A DNA stretch of 64,000 bases, from NCBI GenBank assembly GCA_900317125.1, contig ONFR01000009.1:1-64000 (forward strand). The letters run 5' to 3'. The notes beneath the pieces were generated by a model. It worked only from the letters and a program-made list of their open reading frames with translations, was not told the DNA's origin and searched no databases. Of this stretch, positions 19,000-27,649 are shown one piece after another (positions within the stretch are counted from its first letter, which is position 1; the number at the start of each line of letters is the position of its first letter). Source of the DNA: an uncultured Bacteroidales bacterium (GTDB lineage: Bacteria; Bacteroidota; Bacteroidia; Bacteroidales; P3). A program made the position numbers and the translations under genes.

Positions 19000-20265
19000 A
19001 TGAAAAAGTATTTGACGATATTGTTGTTGACGCTGCTTGCGCTGTCTGCCCGGGCGAGCTACCTGCTCATCCCCATGGACGAGGTGCAGAAAAACCACCT
19101 CAAAGCCTACGGGGTGGCCTATTATGCCCTTCAGCGCGATGTGGAGGTAACCTGGCTGCTCAATTACCGAGGCGGCAGTTTCATGATGAAATACGCCGAC
19201 CTCCTCGAGAAGGAGTGCCGTTTGCGGGGTGTTAGCGCAGAAGTCGTAGCCGACGGGCAGTCCACGGCCATCCTTTCCGAAATCGCCGACCCTGAAGTTA
19301 ATATGGATGCCGTCAAGCTTCAAAAAGCCCCGAAGATTGCCGTCTATTCACCAAAAAACAAATTGCCGTGGGACGATGCCGTGACCCTTGTCCTAACCTA
19401 CGCCGAAATACCCTACGACGTGGTCTACGACGAGGAAGTCATTGCCGGAGTGCTTCCCACCTACGACTGGCTGCACCTGCATCACGAGGACTTCACTGGC
19501 CAATACGGCAAATTCTGGGGGAACTACCGCAACCAACAGTGGTATATCGAAGATGTTCGTGCCCAGGAGGCCACTGCCAACAAACTGGGCTACTCCAAAG
19601 TCAGCCAACTGAAACTGGCCGTTGTCCACAAGATAAGAGACTTTGTCATGGGCGGAGGGTTTCTCTTCGCCATGTGCTCGGCACCCGACAGCTACGACGT
19701 GGCATTGGCAGCGGAAAATGTGGACATTTGCGATGTGATGTTCGACGGCGACCCCATGCAGCCCGATGCACAGAACCAACTGGACTATAACAAGACCTTT
19801 GCCTTTAAAGATTTCCGCATCAGCACCAACCCTTACGAATACGAAATATCCACCATCGATATTGATGACCGTTCCCGCCAGCGGGCCGTGAACGAGAAGA
19901 ATGACTTCTTCACCCTCTTCGATTTTTCCGCCAAATGGGACTGGGTGCCCACCATGCTCACCCAAAACCACACCCGCATCATCCACGGTTTCATGGGCCA
20001 GACCACGGCGTTCCGCCGCGAGTGTGTCAAATCCTCCGCCCTCATCCTGGCCGAGAACAAGGCACTGGGCGAAGTGCGCTATCTTCATGGCGAGTACGGC
20101 AAAGGCACATGGACATTCCTCGGCGGACACGACCCCGAGGACTACCGTCACTTTGTGGGTGACCCTCCCACCGACCTCTCCCTCTACCCCAACTCACCCG
20201 GATACCGACTCATCCTGAACAACATCCTCTTCCCCGCCGCAAAAAAAGAGAAACACAAGACTTGA
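19000..20265 (+). CDS. Secreted protein of the Bacteroidota 'asparagine synthetase B' family (function unknown)
   Basis: A 421-residue exported protein. I place the start at ATG 19000 because the signal peptide MKKYLTILLLTLLALSARAS then begins correctly; ATG 18994 is an alternative. Homologues in Bacteroidales are often labelled asparagine synthetase B, but no glutamine amidotransferase Cys2 or PP-loop is present, so that label is doubtful. The middle region has a flavodoxin/GATase1-like pattern: PKIAVYSP, a GGGFLFAMCS turn and GKGTWTFLGGHDPEDY. The last resembles a lysine-glycine-rich ligand site. It is followed closely by a secreted propeller protein. Confidence 0.75.
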   Translation: MKKYLTILLLTLLALSARASYLLIPMDEVQKNHLKAYGVAYYALQRDVEVTWLLNYRGGSFMMKYADLLEKECRLRGVSAEVVADGQSTAILSEIADPEVNMDAVKLQKAPKIAVYSPKNKLPWDDAVTLVLTYAEIPYDVVYDEEVIAGVLPTYDWLHLHHEDFTGQYGKFWGNYRNQQWYIEDVRAQEATANKLGYSKVSQLKLAVVHKIRDFVMGGGFLFAMCSAPDSYDVALAAENVDICDVMFDGDPMQPDAQNQLDYNKTFAFKDFRISTNPYEYEISTIDIDDRSRQRAVNEKNDFFTLFDFSAKWDWVPTMLTQNHTRIIHGFMGQTTAFRRECVKSSALILAENKALGEVRYLHGEYGKGTWTFLGGHDPEDYRHFVGDPPTDLSLYPNSPGYRLILNNILFPAAKKEKHKT

Positions 20266-20315
20266 TAGAAACATCCCTGACGCAAAAAAACGCCATAAAC
20301 ACCTCACACATCGAA

Positions 20316-21614
20316 ATGAAACATATCTTTACCATATTGTCCGCTATCCTGCTGACTGCAACCTCCACAGCCCAAACCTGGACCAACTTCACCACAAAGA
20401 ATTCCGGTCTCACGGGCAACAACATCCTTGCCGTCAATGTCGACAACCGGAACAACGTATGGGTGGGAACCACCCAAGGGCTCAACAGCTTCAAAGACGG
20501 CAACTGGACCGACTACTCCGATTTCAACGAGAAGCTCAAGAACCAATTCGTCAACTGCCTCATGTCCGAGGGCAACACCCTGTGGATAGGCACCGACGAC
20601 TACGGCGTCATCGAATTTAACGGCAACCGCTGGTACGAACACAGCGAAGAGACTCGACGCTTGAACATGAAATATATCCGCGACATCGCTGTCGACCACG
20701 CCGGTATCAAATGGATTGGGGTAACCCTCAGTGGCTTCGTCTCCTACGACGGCGTCAACTGGAACAAATATACCGCCAACGACAGCGAACTGCTCAGCGA
20801 CTTCATCCTCTGTGTCGTGGTGGACAACCGCGACCGCAAATGGATAGGCACCAACGACGGTCTCTGCATCTTCGACGGGAGCCGCTGGACCTCCTATACC
20901 ACCAAGAACTCCAAGATAGCGCACAATATCGTCCTCTCCATCGCCATCGACAAAAGCAATGTGAAATGGATTGGCACCCTCGAAGGGCTCTGCCGCTTCG
21001 ACGGTGAAGAGTGGAAGATATACAACACCGACAACTGCCCCATTCCCGGCAACCAAGTCAACGACCTTGCTTTCGACCGCGAAGGCCACCTGTGGATGGC
21101 CACCGATGGCGGTGTCGCTGTATTCGACTGCAACGACCGGTGGGACACCTTCCGTGCCGGCGACAAACTGCCACGCTGCATGTACCAGAACATTGCCATC
21201 GACCGCAGCGGCAACCTCTGGTTCGGCACCGACGAAAAAGGGCTCTACCGCCTCTCCGACTACAAGATGCCTGAACTGGCAGTGGCCGAAAACAACGCCA
21301 CCCCCACCGACGAGGCTACCATAGCCGAGGCTCAGCCATCCAAGAGCAAAGCCGATACCAAAGCCAACGACAGTCAGCAGGTGGAAGACCGCATCAAACT
21401 GACTCCAAACCTGGAAGAAGGCTACCTCACCATCTCCATGAACTCACCCGAAGCCCAAGTCACTTTCCTTAATGCCAAAGGCGAGAAAGTGCGAACCGTG
21501 CCACGCTACATCAACGGTAGCCACATCAACATCTCGAAGATGAAAAAAGGCACCTACACCGTCAAAGTCAAAACCCAAAGCGGCACCCGCACCGCCAAAT
21601 TCACCCTGAAATAA
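20316..21614 (+). CDS. Secreted two-component-regulator-type beta-propeller protein
   Basis: A 432-residue exported protein. ATG 20316 is chosen because it gives the signal peptide MKHIFTILSAILLTATSTAQ. Seven or so repeats of the Reg_prop type follow, with cores such as VWVGTTQGLNSF, KWIGTNDGLCIFDG, KWIGTLEGLCRFDG, LWMATDGGVAVFD and LWFGTDEKGLYRL. In hybrid two-component sensors such blades bind ligands, but no histidine kinase is fused here. After an Ala/Lys linker (about 345-372) comes a T9SS-like C-terminal domain ending GTYTVKVKTQSGTRTAKFTL. It is probably a surface or secreted binding protein. Confidence 0.8.
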   Translation: MKHIFTILSAILLTATSTAQTWTNFTTKNSGLTGNNILAVNVDNRNNVWVGTTQGLNSFKDGNWTDYSDFNEKLKNQFVNCLMSEGNTLWIGTDDYGVIEFNGNRWYEHSEETRRLNMKYIRDIAVDHAGIKWIGVTLSGFVSYDGVNWNKYTANDSELLSDFILCVVVDNRDRKWIGTNDGLCIFDGSRWTSYTTKNSKIAHNIVLSIAIDKSNVKWIGTLEGLCRFDGEEWKIYNTDNCPIPGNQVNDLAFDREGHLWMATDGGVAVFDCNDRWDTFRAGDKLPRCMYQNIAIDRSGNLWFGTDEKGLYRLSDYKMPELAVAENNATPTDEATIAEAQPSKSKADTKANDSQQVEDRIKLTPNLEEGYLTISMNSPEAQVTFLNAKGEKVRTVPRYINGSHINISKMKKGTYTVKVKTQSGTRTAKFTLK

Positions 21615-21659
21615 AATAATAAAAAACAATAACCTATCCATTAATTACAATTAATTACA

Positions 21660-23714
21660 ATGAAAAAGTTTTTATCTTTTCTGCTCGGTCTGAGCCTCGC
21701 CCTCATGGTATCGGCCCAGATACAAGACCCCGCCAAATGGTCTTTCCAGGTAAAAGACCTCAATGAAACTGAGTCGGAGCTGATTTTCACCGCCCAACTC
21801 GACCAAGGCTGGCACATCTATTCACAGCACACCGACCCCAACGGTCCGTTCCCCATCGCTTTCGAGTTCACGCCCACATCCGACTACAAACTCATCGGCC
21901 CTGTCCGTGAGCCCAAGCCCCACGAGGAGTTCGACAAAGACTTCAACTGCACCGTCCGCTCCTTCGAAGGCCGTGTGGTGTTCCGCCAAAAGATACAACG
22001 CCTTGCGCAGAAAGGCTTTACCGTCAAGGGCACCTATAGCTACCAACTGTGCAACAACGGTTCCTGCATCGCCCCCGACGACCGCGACTTCTCCTTCAAA
22101 GTCACCGGTGCCAAGGCGGCCCCTGCCGACAACGTGGCTGAAACCGTAGCACCCGCCGAGGACACAGCAAGTGAAGCGCTGCAAGCCAACGAAGACACCG
22201 CTGCAAGCCTGTCCGCCACTCCCGCCGAGACAGAACCCAATCAGCCCGAAAGGAAGAAACAATCCCTCATCGTGGTGTTTCTCCTGGCCCTGCTAGGCGG
22301 TGTCCTCACCATGTTCACCCCCTGCGTCTTCCCCATGATACCAATGACCGTCAACTTCTTCATGAACAGCACCGACAACAAGCGCGCCTCGCGCCGTCAG
22401 GCTTGGTTCTTCGGCTTCTCCATCGTCTTCCTCTTCGCCATCCTCGGTGCCATACTCACCCTCATCTTCGGCCCCGAAGCCCTCTACTTCATCGGCACGC
22501 ACTGGGTTCCCAACCTCATCTTCTTCGTCATCTTCCTCATCTTCTCCCTGAGCTTCTTCGGACTGTTTGAAATCAAGATGCCCGAAAAGTGGATTAACAA
22601 GTCCGACGAGCAAGCCGACAAAGGTGGTCTCCTTGCCCCCTTCTTCATCGCCCTCACCACCGTGCTTGTCTCTTTCAGCTGCACCGGTCCCATTCTCGGC
22701 GCCGCCCTCGTCAGTCTCTCCACCAGCACCACCGACCGCTGGGTCTCCCTCATCACCATGCTCGGTTTTGGCATTGGTTTCGCCGCTCCCTTCACACTCT
22801 TGGCCATGTTCCCCTCGGTGCTCAAGAACATGAAGTCAGGCGGCTGGCTCAACACCGTCAAAGTGGTGTTCGCCTTCCTCGAACTGGCCTTCGGTCTCAA
22901 ATTCCTCTCCATGGCCGACCTCTATTGCAACTGGCACCTGCTTGATCGCGAGACCTATCTGGCACTCTGGATTGTCATCTTCGGTCTCATGGGCATCTAC
23001 CTGCTGGGTAAACTCAAATTCAAAGGCGATGAGGACATCCCGCATATCGGTGTCGTCCGTCTCTTCCTGGCCATCATCGACCTCGCCTTCGTTGTCTATA
23101 TGATTCCCGGCCTTTGGGGTGCACCTCTCAAAGCCATCTCGGGATTCATCCCCCCCATGGAGACTCAGGACTTCAATATCGAACGCACGGTTGAGGAGCA
23201 CGCCTCCACCATTGCCTATACCCCCGGGGCCGCCACCGACGACCTAGGTCCCCGGAAATATGCCGACAAGCTGCACATGCCCACCGGCTTCAGTGGCTTC
23301 TTCGACCTCGACGAGGCCAAAGCCTATGCCAAGAAAGTTGGCAAACCTATCTTCATCGACTTTACCGGCAAGACCTGCGCCAACTGCCGTGAGATGGAGC
23401 ACTACGTATGGGCCGACAAAGAGGTGAAAGAGCTGCTCACCACCAAGTTCGTCATGTGCGGCCTCTACGTGGATGAAAACACCATCGACCTGCCCGAGGA
23501 GGAATGGCTGACCGACGACAACGGCCGTGTGCTGAAAACCCTCGGACGCCGCAACCTCTACTACGAGAAAAGCATGTACAACATGAATGCACAGCCCTAC
23601 TACGTCATCATCGACCCCGACGGCAAGGTGCTCACCAAAGAGAACTATAAATACGACCGCGACGTACAGAAATTCATTGCCTACCTGAACGAGGGTCTCA
23701 ACAACTACAAATAG
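21660..23714 (+). CDS. dsbD: Thiol:disulfide interchange protein DsbD
   Basis: DsbD carries electrons from cytosolic thioredoxin across the inner membrane to periplasmic disulfide isomerases and cytochrome c maturation proteins. At 684 residues it is complete. The signal peptide (1-20) is followed by the alpha domain with Cys131 and Cys136 (CNNGSC), an Ala/Glu/Thr-rich linker, and the membrane beta domain with Cys222 (TPCVFPMIP) and Cys341 (SCTGP). The C-terminal thioredoxin-like gamma domain has Cys573 and Cys576 (KTCANC). The gap in the alpha-domain Cys pair (CNNGSC) is short compared with E. coli, as is common in this phylum. Confidence 0.93.
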   Translation: MKKFLSFLLGLSLALMVSAQIQDPAKWSFQVKDLNETESELIFTAQLDQGWHIYSQHTDPNGPFPIAFEFTPTSDYKLIGPVREPKPHEEFDKDFNCTVRSFEGRVVFRQKIQRLAQKGFTVKGTYSYQLCNNGSCIAPDDRDFSFKVTGAKAAPADNVAETVAPAEDTASEALQANEDTAASLSATPAETEPNQPERKKQSLIVVFLLALLGGVLTMFTPCVFPMIPMTVNFFMNSTDNKRASRRQAWFFGFSIVFLFAILGAILTLIFGPEALYFIGTHWVPNLIFFVIFLIFSLSFFGLFEIKMPEKWINKSDEQADKGGLLAPFFIALTTVLVSFSCTGPILGAALVSLSTSTTDRWVSLITMLGFGIGFAAPFTLLAMFPSVLKNMKSGGWLNTVKVVFAFLELAFGLKFLSMADLYCNWHLLDRETYLALWIVIFGLMGIYLLGKLKFKGDEDIPHIGVVRLFLAIIDLAFVVYMIPGLWGAPLKAISGFIPPMETQDFNIERTVEEHASTIAYTPGAATDDLGPRKYADKLHMPTGFSGFFDLDEAKAYAKKVGKPIFIDFTGKTCANCREMEHYVWADKEVKELLTTKFVMCGLYVDENTIDLPEEEWLTDDNGRVLKTLGRRNLYYEKSMYNMNAQPYYVIIDPDGKVLTKENYKYDRDVQKFIAYLNEGLNNYK

Positions 23715-23724
23715 CCACCATACA

Positions 23725-23769
23725 GATGCAGGGGTAGCAGAGTGTGTTCTGCCGCCCCTGCATCCTTTT
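23725..23769 (+). terminator. Terminator after dsbD
   Basis: A 10-bp stem (GATGCAGGGG 23725-23734 with CCCCTGCATC 23755-23764) holds an inner GCAGA/TCTGC stem and is followed by CTTTTA. Confidence 0.75.
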
Positions 23770-23781
23770 ATACCCCTTGCC

Positions 23782-24198
23782 ATGAAACGACTGCTGCTCC
23801 TCGCCTTATGCTTGTGCATATCCCTCACTGCCGCACATGCGCAGAAAGGCAACAAGGTGGACCGCTTCATCAACGAATACAAAACCTTCGTCGACGAAGT
23901 GGTGGCCACCCCCTATGCCGACTTCCACGGCGACACGCTGAACCGTATGAAGCGGCAACAACGTTGTTTCATGCGCCGGTACCGCTGGTACTACAAAAAC
24001 CGCATGTCCGAGGAACAACTGGAGCAATTCAACCGCCTGTGCGGACGCTACCACAAGAAAAAAAGCCGACTCCAGTCGCGTCGTCGCTTGGCGGTATGGC
24101 GTGGCAGAGTGAAAGGGCGTTTCGAAAACATTTTCAAAACCGACACTATCTCGTCCGACACCATCCAATTCGACACCCTTCCAATCCAAGAATATTAG
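23782..24198 (+). CDS. Small secreted basic protein of unknown function
   Basis: A 138-residue protein with a signal peptide (MKRLLLLALCLCISLTAAHAQ) and a mature part rich in Arg, Lys, Tyr and Phe (RRYRWYYKNR, KKKSRLQSRRRLA). The C-terminus is Thr/Ser/Asp-rich. Genes of this size and character are common in Bacteroidales, but no function is known. It lies after the dsbD terminator. Confidence 0.65.
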   Translation: MKRLLLLALCLCISLTAAHAQKGNKVDRFINEYKTFVDEVVATPYADFHGDTLNRMKRQQRCFMRRYRWYYKNRMSEEQLEQFNRLCGRYHKKKSRLQSRRRLAVWRGRVKGRFENIFKTDTISSDTIQFDTLPIQEY

Positions 24199-24311
24199 CC
24201 GAAAATATATCGTGATTCATTGATGAACAATTCACTACAACGATTTTCCTACTCAATGGCTAGCGACAGGCATGCCGAGAGGTAAATTTAACAATATTCA
24301 ATATCAAAAAG

Positions 24312-24339
24312 GCCTTTTTACCAACGGAAAGGGCTTTTT
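24312..24339 (+). terminator. Terminator after the small secreted protein
   Basis: A 7-bp stem with one G-T pair (GCCTTTT 24312-24318 with AAAGGGC 24328-24334), then TTTTT. Confidence 0.65.
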
Positions 24340-24442
24340 CCTTTATGTTAAATGCAACGCGTAAACATTTGATACCTATCGTTTGAATTGTTAATTGAAC
24401 ACCCACAAGAAAAAAAAATTTGTCCATGTCGCAAAAAAGTCG

Positions 24443-24450
24443 TACTTTTG
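24443..24450 (+). promoter_or_regulatory. Promoter -7 box for tRNA-fMet
   Basis: TACTTTTG fits TAnnTTTG, about 30 bp before the tRNA. Confidence 0.75.
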
Positions 24451-24479
24451 CACCCGATTTCCATTAGGGAATAACAGAG

Positions 24480-24549
<70 letters not shown>

Positions 24550-24551
<2 letters not shown>

Positions 24552-24687
24552 CCTAAATCAGACAGGCAGGTTGCAACAGCAACCTGCTTTTTTCATATTG
24601 TATACCGTTGCAAGTTTGCTTGCATAAAGGGATACTATGTGGAAAAAGCAAAGTCCGCGCAAGCGGACTGCCTGTCTGATTTAGGTA
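24550..24687 (+). repeat. 20-bp perfect inverted repeat at the 3' end of tRNA-fMet
   Basis: Bases 24550-24569 are the exact reverse complement of 24668-24687. The left arm includes the last two bases of the tRNA. The 98-bp interior holds the tRNA terminator and a 7-bp hairpin with GCAA loop (AGTCCGC 24652-24658 with GCGGACT 24663-24669). Beyond it, 24688-24801 shows no gene; a C10A7 tract starts at 24727. Confidence 0.85.
24566..24593 (+). terminator. Terminator after tRNA-fMet
   Basis: A perfect 9-bp stem (GCAGGTTGC 24566-24574 with GCAACCTGC 24579-24587), loop AACA, then six T. Confidence 0.95.
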
Positions 24688-24801
24688 AAGCCCTCCCCTT
24701 CAAGGATCTCAATCGCAGCGAGCAATCCCCCCCCCCAAAAAAACACCCAAACAAAACAGCGTTAATTATATACAATCATAACTTTTTTACAAAATACATA
24801 C

Positions 24802-24835
24802 AAAAAAAGGGCGACCTGTTTGACAGTGTCACCCT
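24802..24835 (-). terminator. Terminator of the outer-membrane protein gene
   Basis: On the minus strand AAGGGTGAC pairs with GTCGCCCTT (9 bp, one G-T) and runs into seven T. It lies 39 bp past the stop of the gene at 24874. Confidence 0.85.
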
Positions 24836-24873
24836 TACCTTTGCCATTAAACTTCTTCAATTTTTTGAAAGCA

Positions 24874-25479
24874 TTAGAAACAGAAAGCCAATCCTGTTTT
24901 GCACATCCAAGTAGACATCGAGGGTAAACCTAAACTTAAGTGCTGTTCAAGACTCCATCTAAGGAAAGGAGCAATTTGCCACTCAATTCCACAGCCACCA
25001 TTAAGCAACACACCAAAACGTGTAGCATCTATTACTTGGTTTTCATCAATTCCATAACCTAAAGAATTACCATTTGCATCAGTGTGTTCATACGCAAAGC
25101 CTAATAAATCGGTAATGCCATTAAATTTATATCCATATGCAAATCCGATACCCGTGATTAAGTAAAAATGAAAATTCTTCCTTCCGTACACAAAATTCAA
25201 ATTGAGATTTCCATCCCACAGCCTTCCATTGTTCAATGTTCTTGTTACCGTTTCGCCTTGGTATACATCCATGGTTTGTTTTGCTGTTAAATAATAGGTA
25301 CCATCCACTGTAAACCTCAAGATATCAGTAAAATTGAAGCCCAAACGAGCACCGACACCTGTTTTGTTTGGGTTAAATGCACCCTGAATCTCAATTGATA
25401 CATCCTTGTTTTGAGCATTTACCACTGTGAACGCCATTCCTGTACATAGCAGGACTAAAACTAAAACTAGTTTTTTCAT
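24874..25479 (-). CDS. Outer-membrane beta-barrel protein
   Basis: A 201-residue protein with a signal peptide (about 1-22, ending FTVVNAQ). Alternating strands (ARLGFNFTDILRFTVDGTYY, NLNFVYGRKNFHFYLITGIG, FLRWSLEQHLSLG) end in the terminal Phe typical of barrel insertion. It resembles the small OmpW/OmpX-like porin-family proteins of Bacteroidota. The gene is more AT-rich than its neighbours. Its only obvious promoter is about 300 bp upstream, which gives a long structured leader. Confidence 0.78.
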   Translation of the reverse strand: MKKLVLVLVLLCTGMAFTVVNAQNKDVSIEIQGAFNPNKTGVGARLGFNFTDILRFTVDGTYYLTAKQTMDVYQGETVTRTLNNGRLWDGNLNLNFVYGRKNFHFYLITGIGFAYGYKFNGITDLLGFAYEHTDANGNSLGYGIDENQVIDATRFGVLLNGGCGIEWQIAPFLRWSLEQHLSLGLPSMSTWMCKTGLAFCF

Positions 25480-25483
25480 GATT

Positions 25484-25769
25484 TGTTTTTTTTTTGCACC
25501 CTTAGCTCTAGGCGCTATTAAAGTTATACATCGAAGAAAGTGGAGCCATCCATCAACGCCCTATCCTTTTTGTGTGAGGGCTTCGACTCCCTATAGTATA
25601 AAGTATTTGGTGCAATGAACCGCTCCACGTAGGATATATAGATACACTATAATCCATGGAACATTTCATCTTCCCTTATTCCAAATACTATTTGGTGAGT
25701 TGTCGAAGTTCACACAATCGGAATAAAGCGAAAATGCGCTTTCTAACGGTAAACCATTCTGTTAGTTTA
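25484..25769 (-). promoter_or_regulatory. Long structured 5' leader of the outer-membrane protein gene
   Basis: Between the likely start site and the gene the minus-strand RNA can form several hairpins: GTAAAC/GTTTAC, AAAGCG/CGCTTT, CCAAAT/ATTTGG (25681-25695) and a two-part stem GGAG...GCCCT with AGGGC...CTCC (about 25540-25590). It could be a regulatory leader or a small RNA read through into the gene. Confidence 0.35.
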
Positions 25770-25775
25770 CAAGTG

Positions 25776-25783
25776 CAAAGATA
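25776..25783 (-). promoter_or_regulatory. Promoter -7 box (minus strand)
   Basis: TATCTTTG on the minus strand, upstream of the long leader. It reads toward the outer-membrane protein gene. Confidence 0.75.
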
Positions 25784-25859
25784 CATTTTTTTCCTCACTT
25801 GACAAAAAAATTTTCAATTTAATTATTTTGAGCATTGGTATTGTATTGACCTACAAGTA

Positions 25860-26117
25860 TTAGTCATGAAGTTGATTGGGAAGTTTCGGTTTCGTAGGGT
25901 CGGGAATCCACTCTCGCATAGCCCACATCTTTTCCAAATCTTCAAGGAATCGGTGCGAAAATATAGCGTCCGAGCCTACCAAGTAGGACTTGTCGGTTGG
26001 CAAGTCCTTTTTTATATCCTCAATATCCCTTCTTGACCTTATTTTACATTCTACTTGGCCCGGCTTTCCTCTGTATTCTATCGCAAAAATAAAAAGCGGA
26101 TGGACAGCACATCCATT
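25860..26117 (-). pseudogene. C-terminal remnant of an unidentified gene
   Basis: An 85-codon open frame on the minus strand ends at TAA 25860-25862. It reads like real protein: KKDLPTDKSYLVGSDAIF, then DLEKMWAMREWIPDPTKPK. No ATG, GTG or TTG occurs in its first 63 codons, and an in-frame stop lies directly upstream at 26118-26120. It is therefore a gene fragment. The hairpin plus T-run at 25987-26014 lies inside it. The rest of 26118-26400 shows no intact gene. Confidence 0.5.
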
Positions 26118-26401
26118 TTATCCCAAATCAGTCAATCGGGATTATGACAGATTAGTATTTATTTCGGGCAGATTGACCGCACTGCTGGTGGAGGTGAGAA
26201 GATCATATACTGTGGATGCTTTTGATAGCGGAGCGGTAAACTAAGTCTCATCCAGACAAACATTTGGACATGGCAATAACCAATATAGTATAACCCGGCA
26301 TGAAAAGAAGCGAAAGACAGTAATAGTCGGTAGAAAGACCGATTTAGTATAAATAATTATCGTTTTTCAATAAAAATACCCAACAATTCAAGAAAAAGTG
26401 G

Positions 26402-26409
26402 TATCTTTG
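26402..26409 (+). promoter_or_regulatory. Promoter -7 box for the metal-efflux operon
   Basis: TATCTTTG followed by CA. The start site falls near 26415, so the ATG at 26489 fits better than the one at 26429. Confidence 0.85.
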
Positions 26410-26488
26410 CAACCTGTTTCAGAAGTACATGGTAGTACTTCTATCCAAAAAAGCATTGAAAAAGAACTACATAACAAAACAGGTCACT

Positions 26489-27613
26489 ATGACGAACATG
26501 AAGAAATACCTCTTACTAGTATTGTGTGCCGGACTTTTGGCCGGTTGCAACGGCGGTGCCAACGACAACGGAAGCACCACCGACAGCCAAATCAGCGTAC
26601 AAGGAGACACCTTGGTGGTGCCACCGACATCAACAATCGCCGCACGCCTGGTGTGCGACACGGTGGGCGAGTCCAACTACGCCGCCACCCTCACCACCTC
26701 AGGCGTGGTGAAAGCCATCCCCTCATCGTATGCAGAGGTGTCAGCTCCTTTTTCGGGACGTGTGGTGCGTTCGCTGGTGCGTATAGGGCAGAAAGTGAAG
26801 GCCGGCACCCCGCTGTTCGAAATATCCTCGTCTGACTATTCCGAAGTGGTGAAACGGCTTCTTCAAACCAAGTCGGAGCTGGACATGGCCAAGCGGGGAC
26901 TTGACCGCACGCAGGACCTCCACGACAACAAGGTGGCCTCGGTCAAGGAGCTGGACGAGGCAAAAACGGCCTACTCGCTGGCAGTGGAGGAGTACCACCA
27001 TGCCGTGGCCGTGGCCAAGGAATACCAGCTTGACATCAAGAAGGCCGAAGTGGGACAACCCATGATAGTGCGTGCCCCCCTGTCGGGCGAGGTGTTGCAG
27101 AACGATCTGGTGATAGGCGAGTACCTGAAGGAGGATGCCGCCACAAAGGTGGTGGTGGCCGACCTCGACAAGGTGTGGGTGAAAGCCAATGTAAGCGAGA
27201 TGGACGCCCCCTATGTCAACGGTATCGAAGGAGTTGAGGTGAGCCTGATGGCCCGTCCCGACAGCGTGGTGACAGGCCATGTGACCTATGTTGGCGGCAT
27301 CCTCGACCCCGATACCCGCACCGTGGAAACCATCATCGAGTGCAACAACCCCCGACACCTGATGCTTCCCAACATGTATGCACAGGTGAGGATGCAGATA
27401 CACAGCCGCAACTGCATCGTGATTCCGAAACAAGCAGTGCTGCAGAGTGAGAAAGGACGCTATGTGCTGGTGAAGAGCGGAGAAAACACATACGTGCGCC
27501 GATTTGTGGAGGTGCAATCCATCGACGAGCACTTCCTGCGGGTAATCAAAGGGCTGAACAAAGGCGACGTGATAGTGAAAGAGGGCGCCTTCTACCTTAT
27601 CGACAAACACTAA
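26489..27613 (+). CDS. RND efflux periplasmic adaptor lipoprotein (CusB/CzcB type)
   Basis: A 374-residue membrane-fusion protein that links the inner-membrane pump to the outer-membrane channel. The signal ends in a lipobox (LLAGC), so the mature protein is an inner-membrane-anchored lipoprotein. Domains in order: barrel-sandwich half (SYAEVSAPFSGRVVRSLVRI), alpha-helical hairpin (about 105-180), second lipoyl half (IVRAPLSGEVLQ), beta-barrel and membrane-proximal domain (VLVKSGENTYVRR). Frame-wise the start could be extended to 26429, but ATG 26489 or 26498 gives a proper lipoprotein signal. It is the first gene of the operon. Confidence 0.9.
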   Translation: MTNMKKYLLLVLCAGLLAGCNGGANDNGSTTDSQISVQGDTLVVPPTSTIAARLVCDTVGESNYAATLTTSGVVKAIPSSYAEVSAPFSGRVVRSLVRIGQKVKAGTPLFEISSSDYSEVVKRLLQTKSELDMAKRGLDRTQDLHDNKVASVKELDEAKTAYSLAVEEYHHAVAVAKEYQLDIKKAEVGQPMIVRAPLSGEVLQNDLVIGEYLKEDAATKVVVADLDKVWVKANVSEMDAPYVNGIEGVEVSLMARPDSVVTGHVTYVGGILDPDTRTVETIIECNNPRHLMLPNMYAQVRMQIHSRNCIVIPKQAVLQSEKGRYVLVKSGENTYVRRFVEVQSIDEHFLRVIKGLNKGDVIVKEGAFYLIDKH

Positions 27614-27649
27614 CCACCGTCCTAACAACGGACCACTACCGCATAAGCC

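Noticed and set aside
20262..20315. Extended N-terminus of the propeller protein
   Set aside because: It overlaps the previous gene and would bury the signal peptide.
25987..26014. Hairpin followed by a T-run
   Set aside because: It lies inside the minus-strand remnant, where the same bases code for a plausible KKDLPTDK stretch; no plus-strand transcript is evident.
25990..26244. Plus-strand ORF of 84 codons
   Set aside because: It is antisense to the protein-like remnant at 25860-26117, and its composition is not protein-like.
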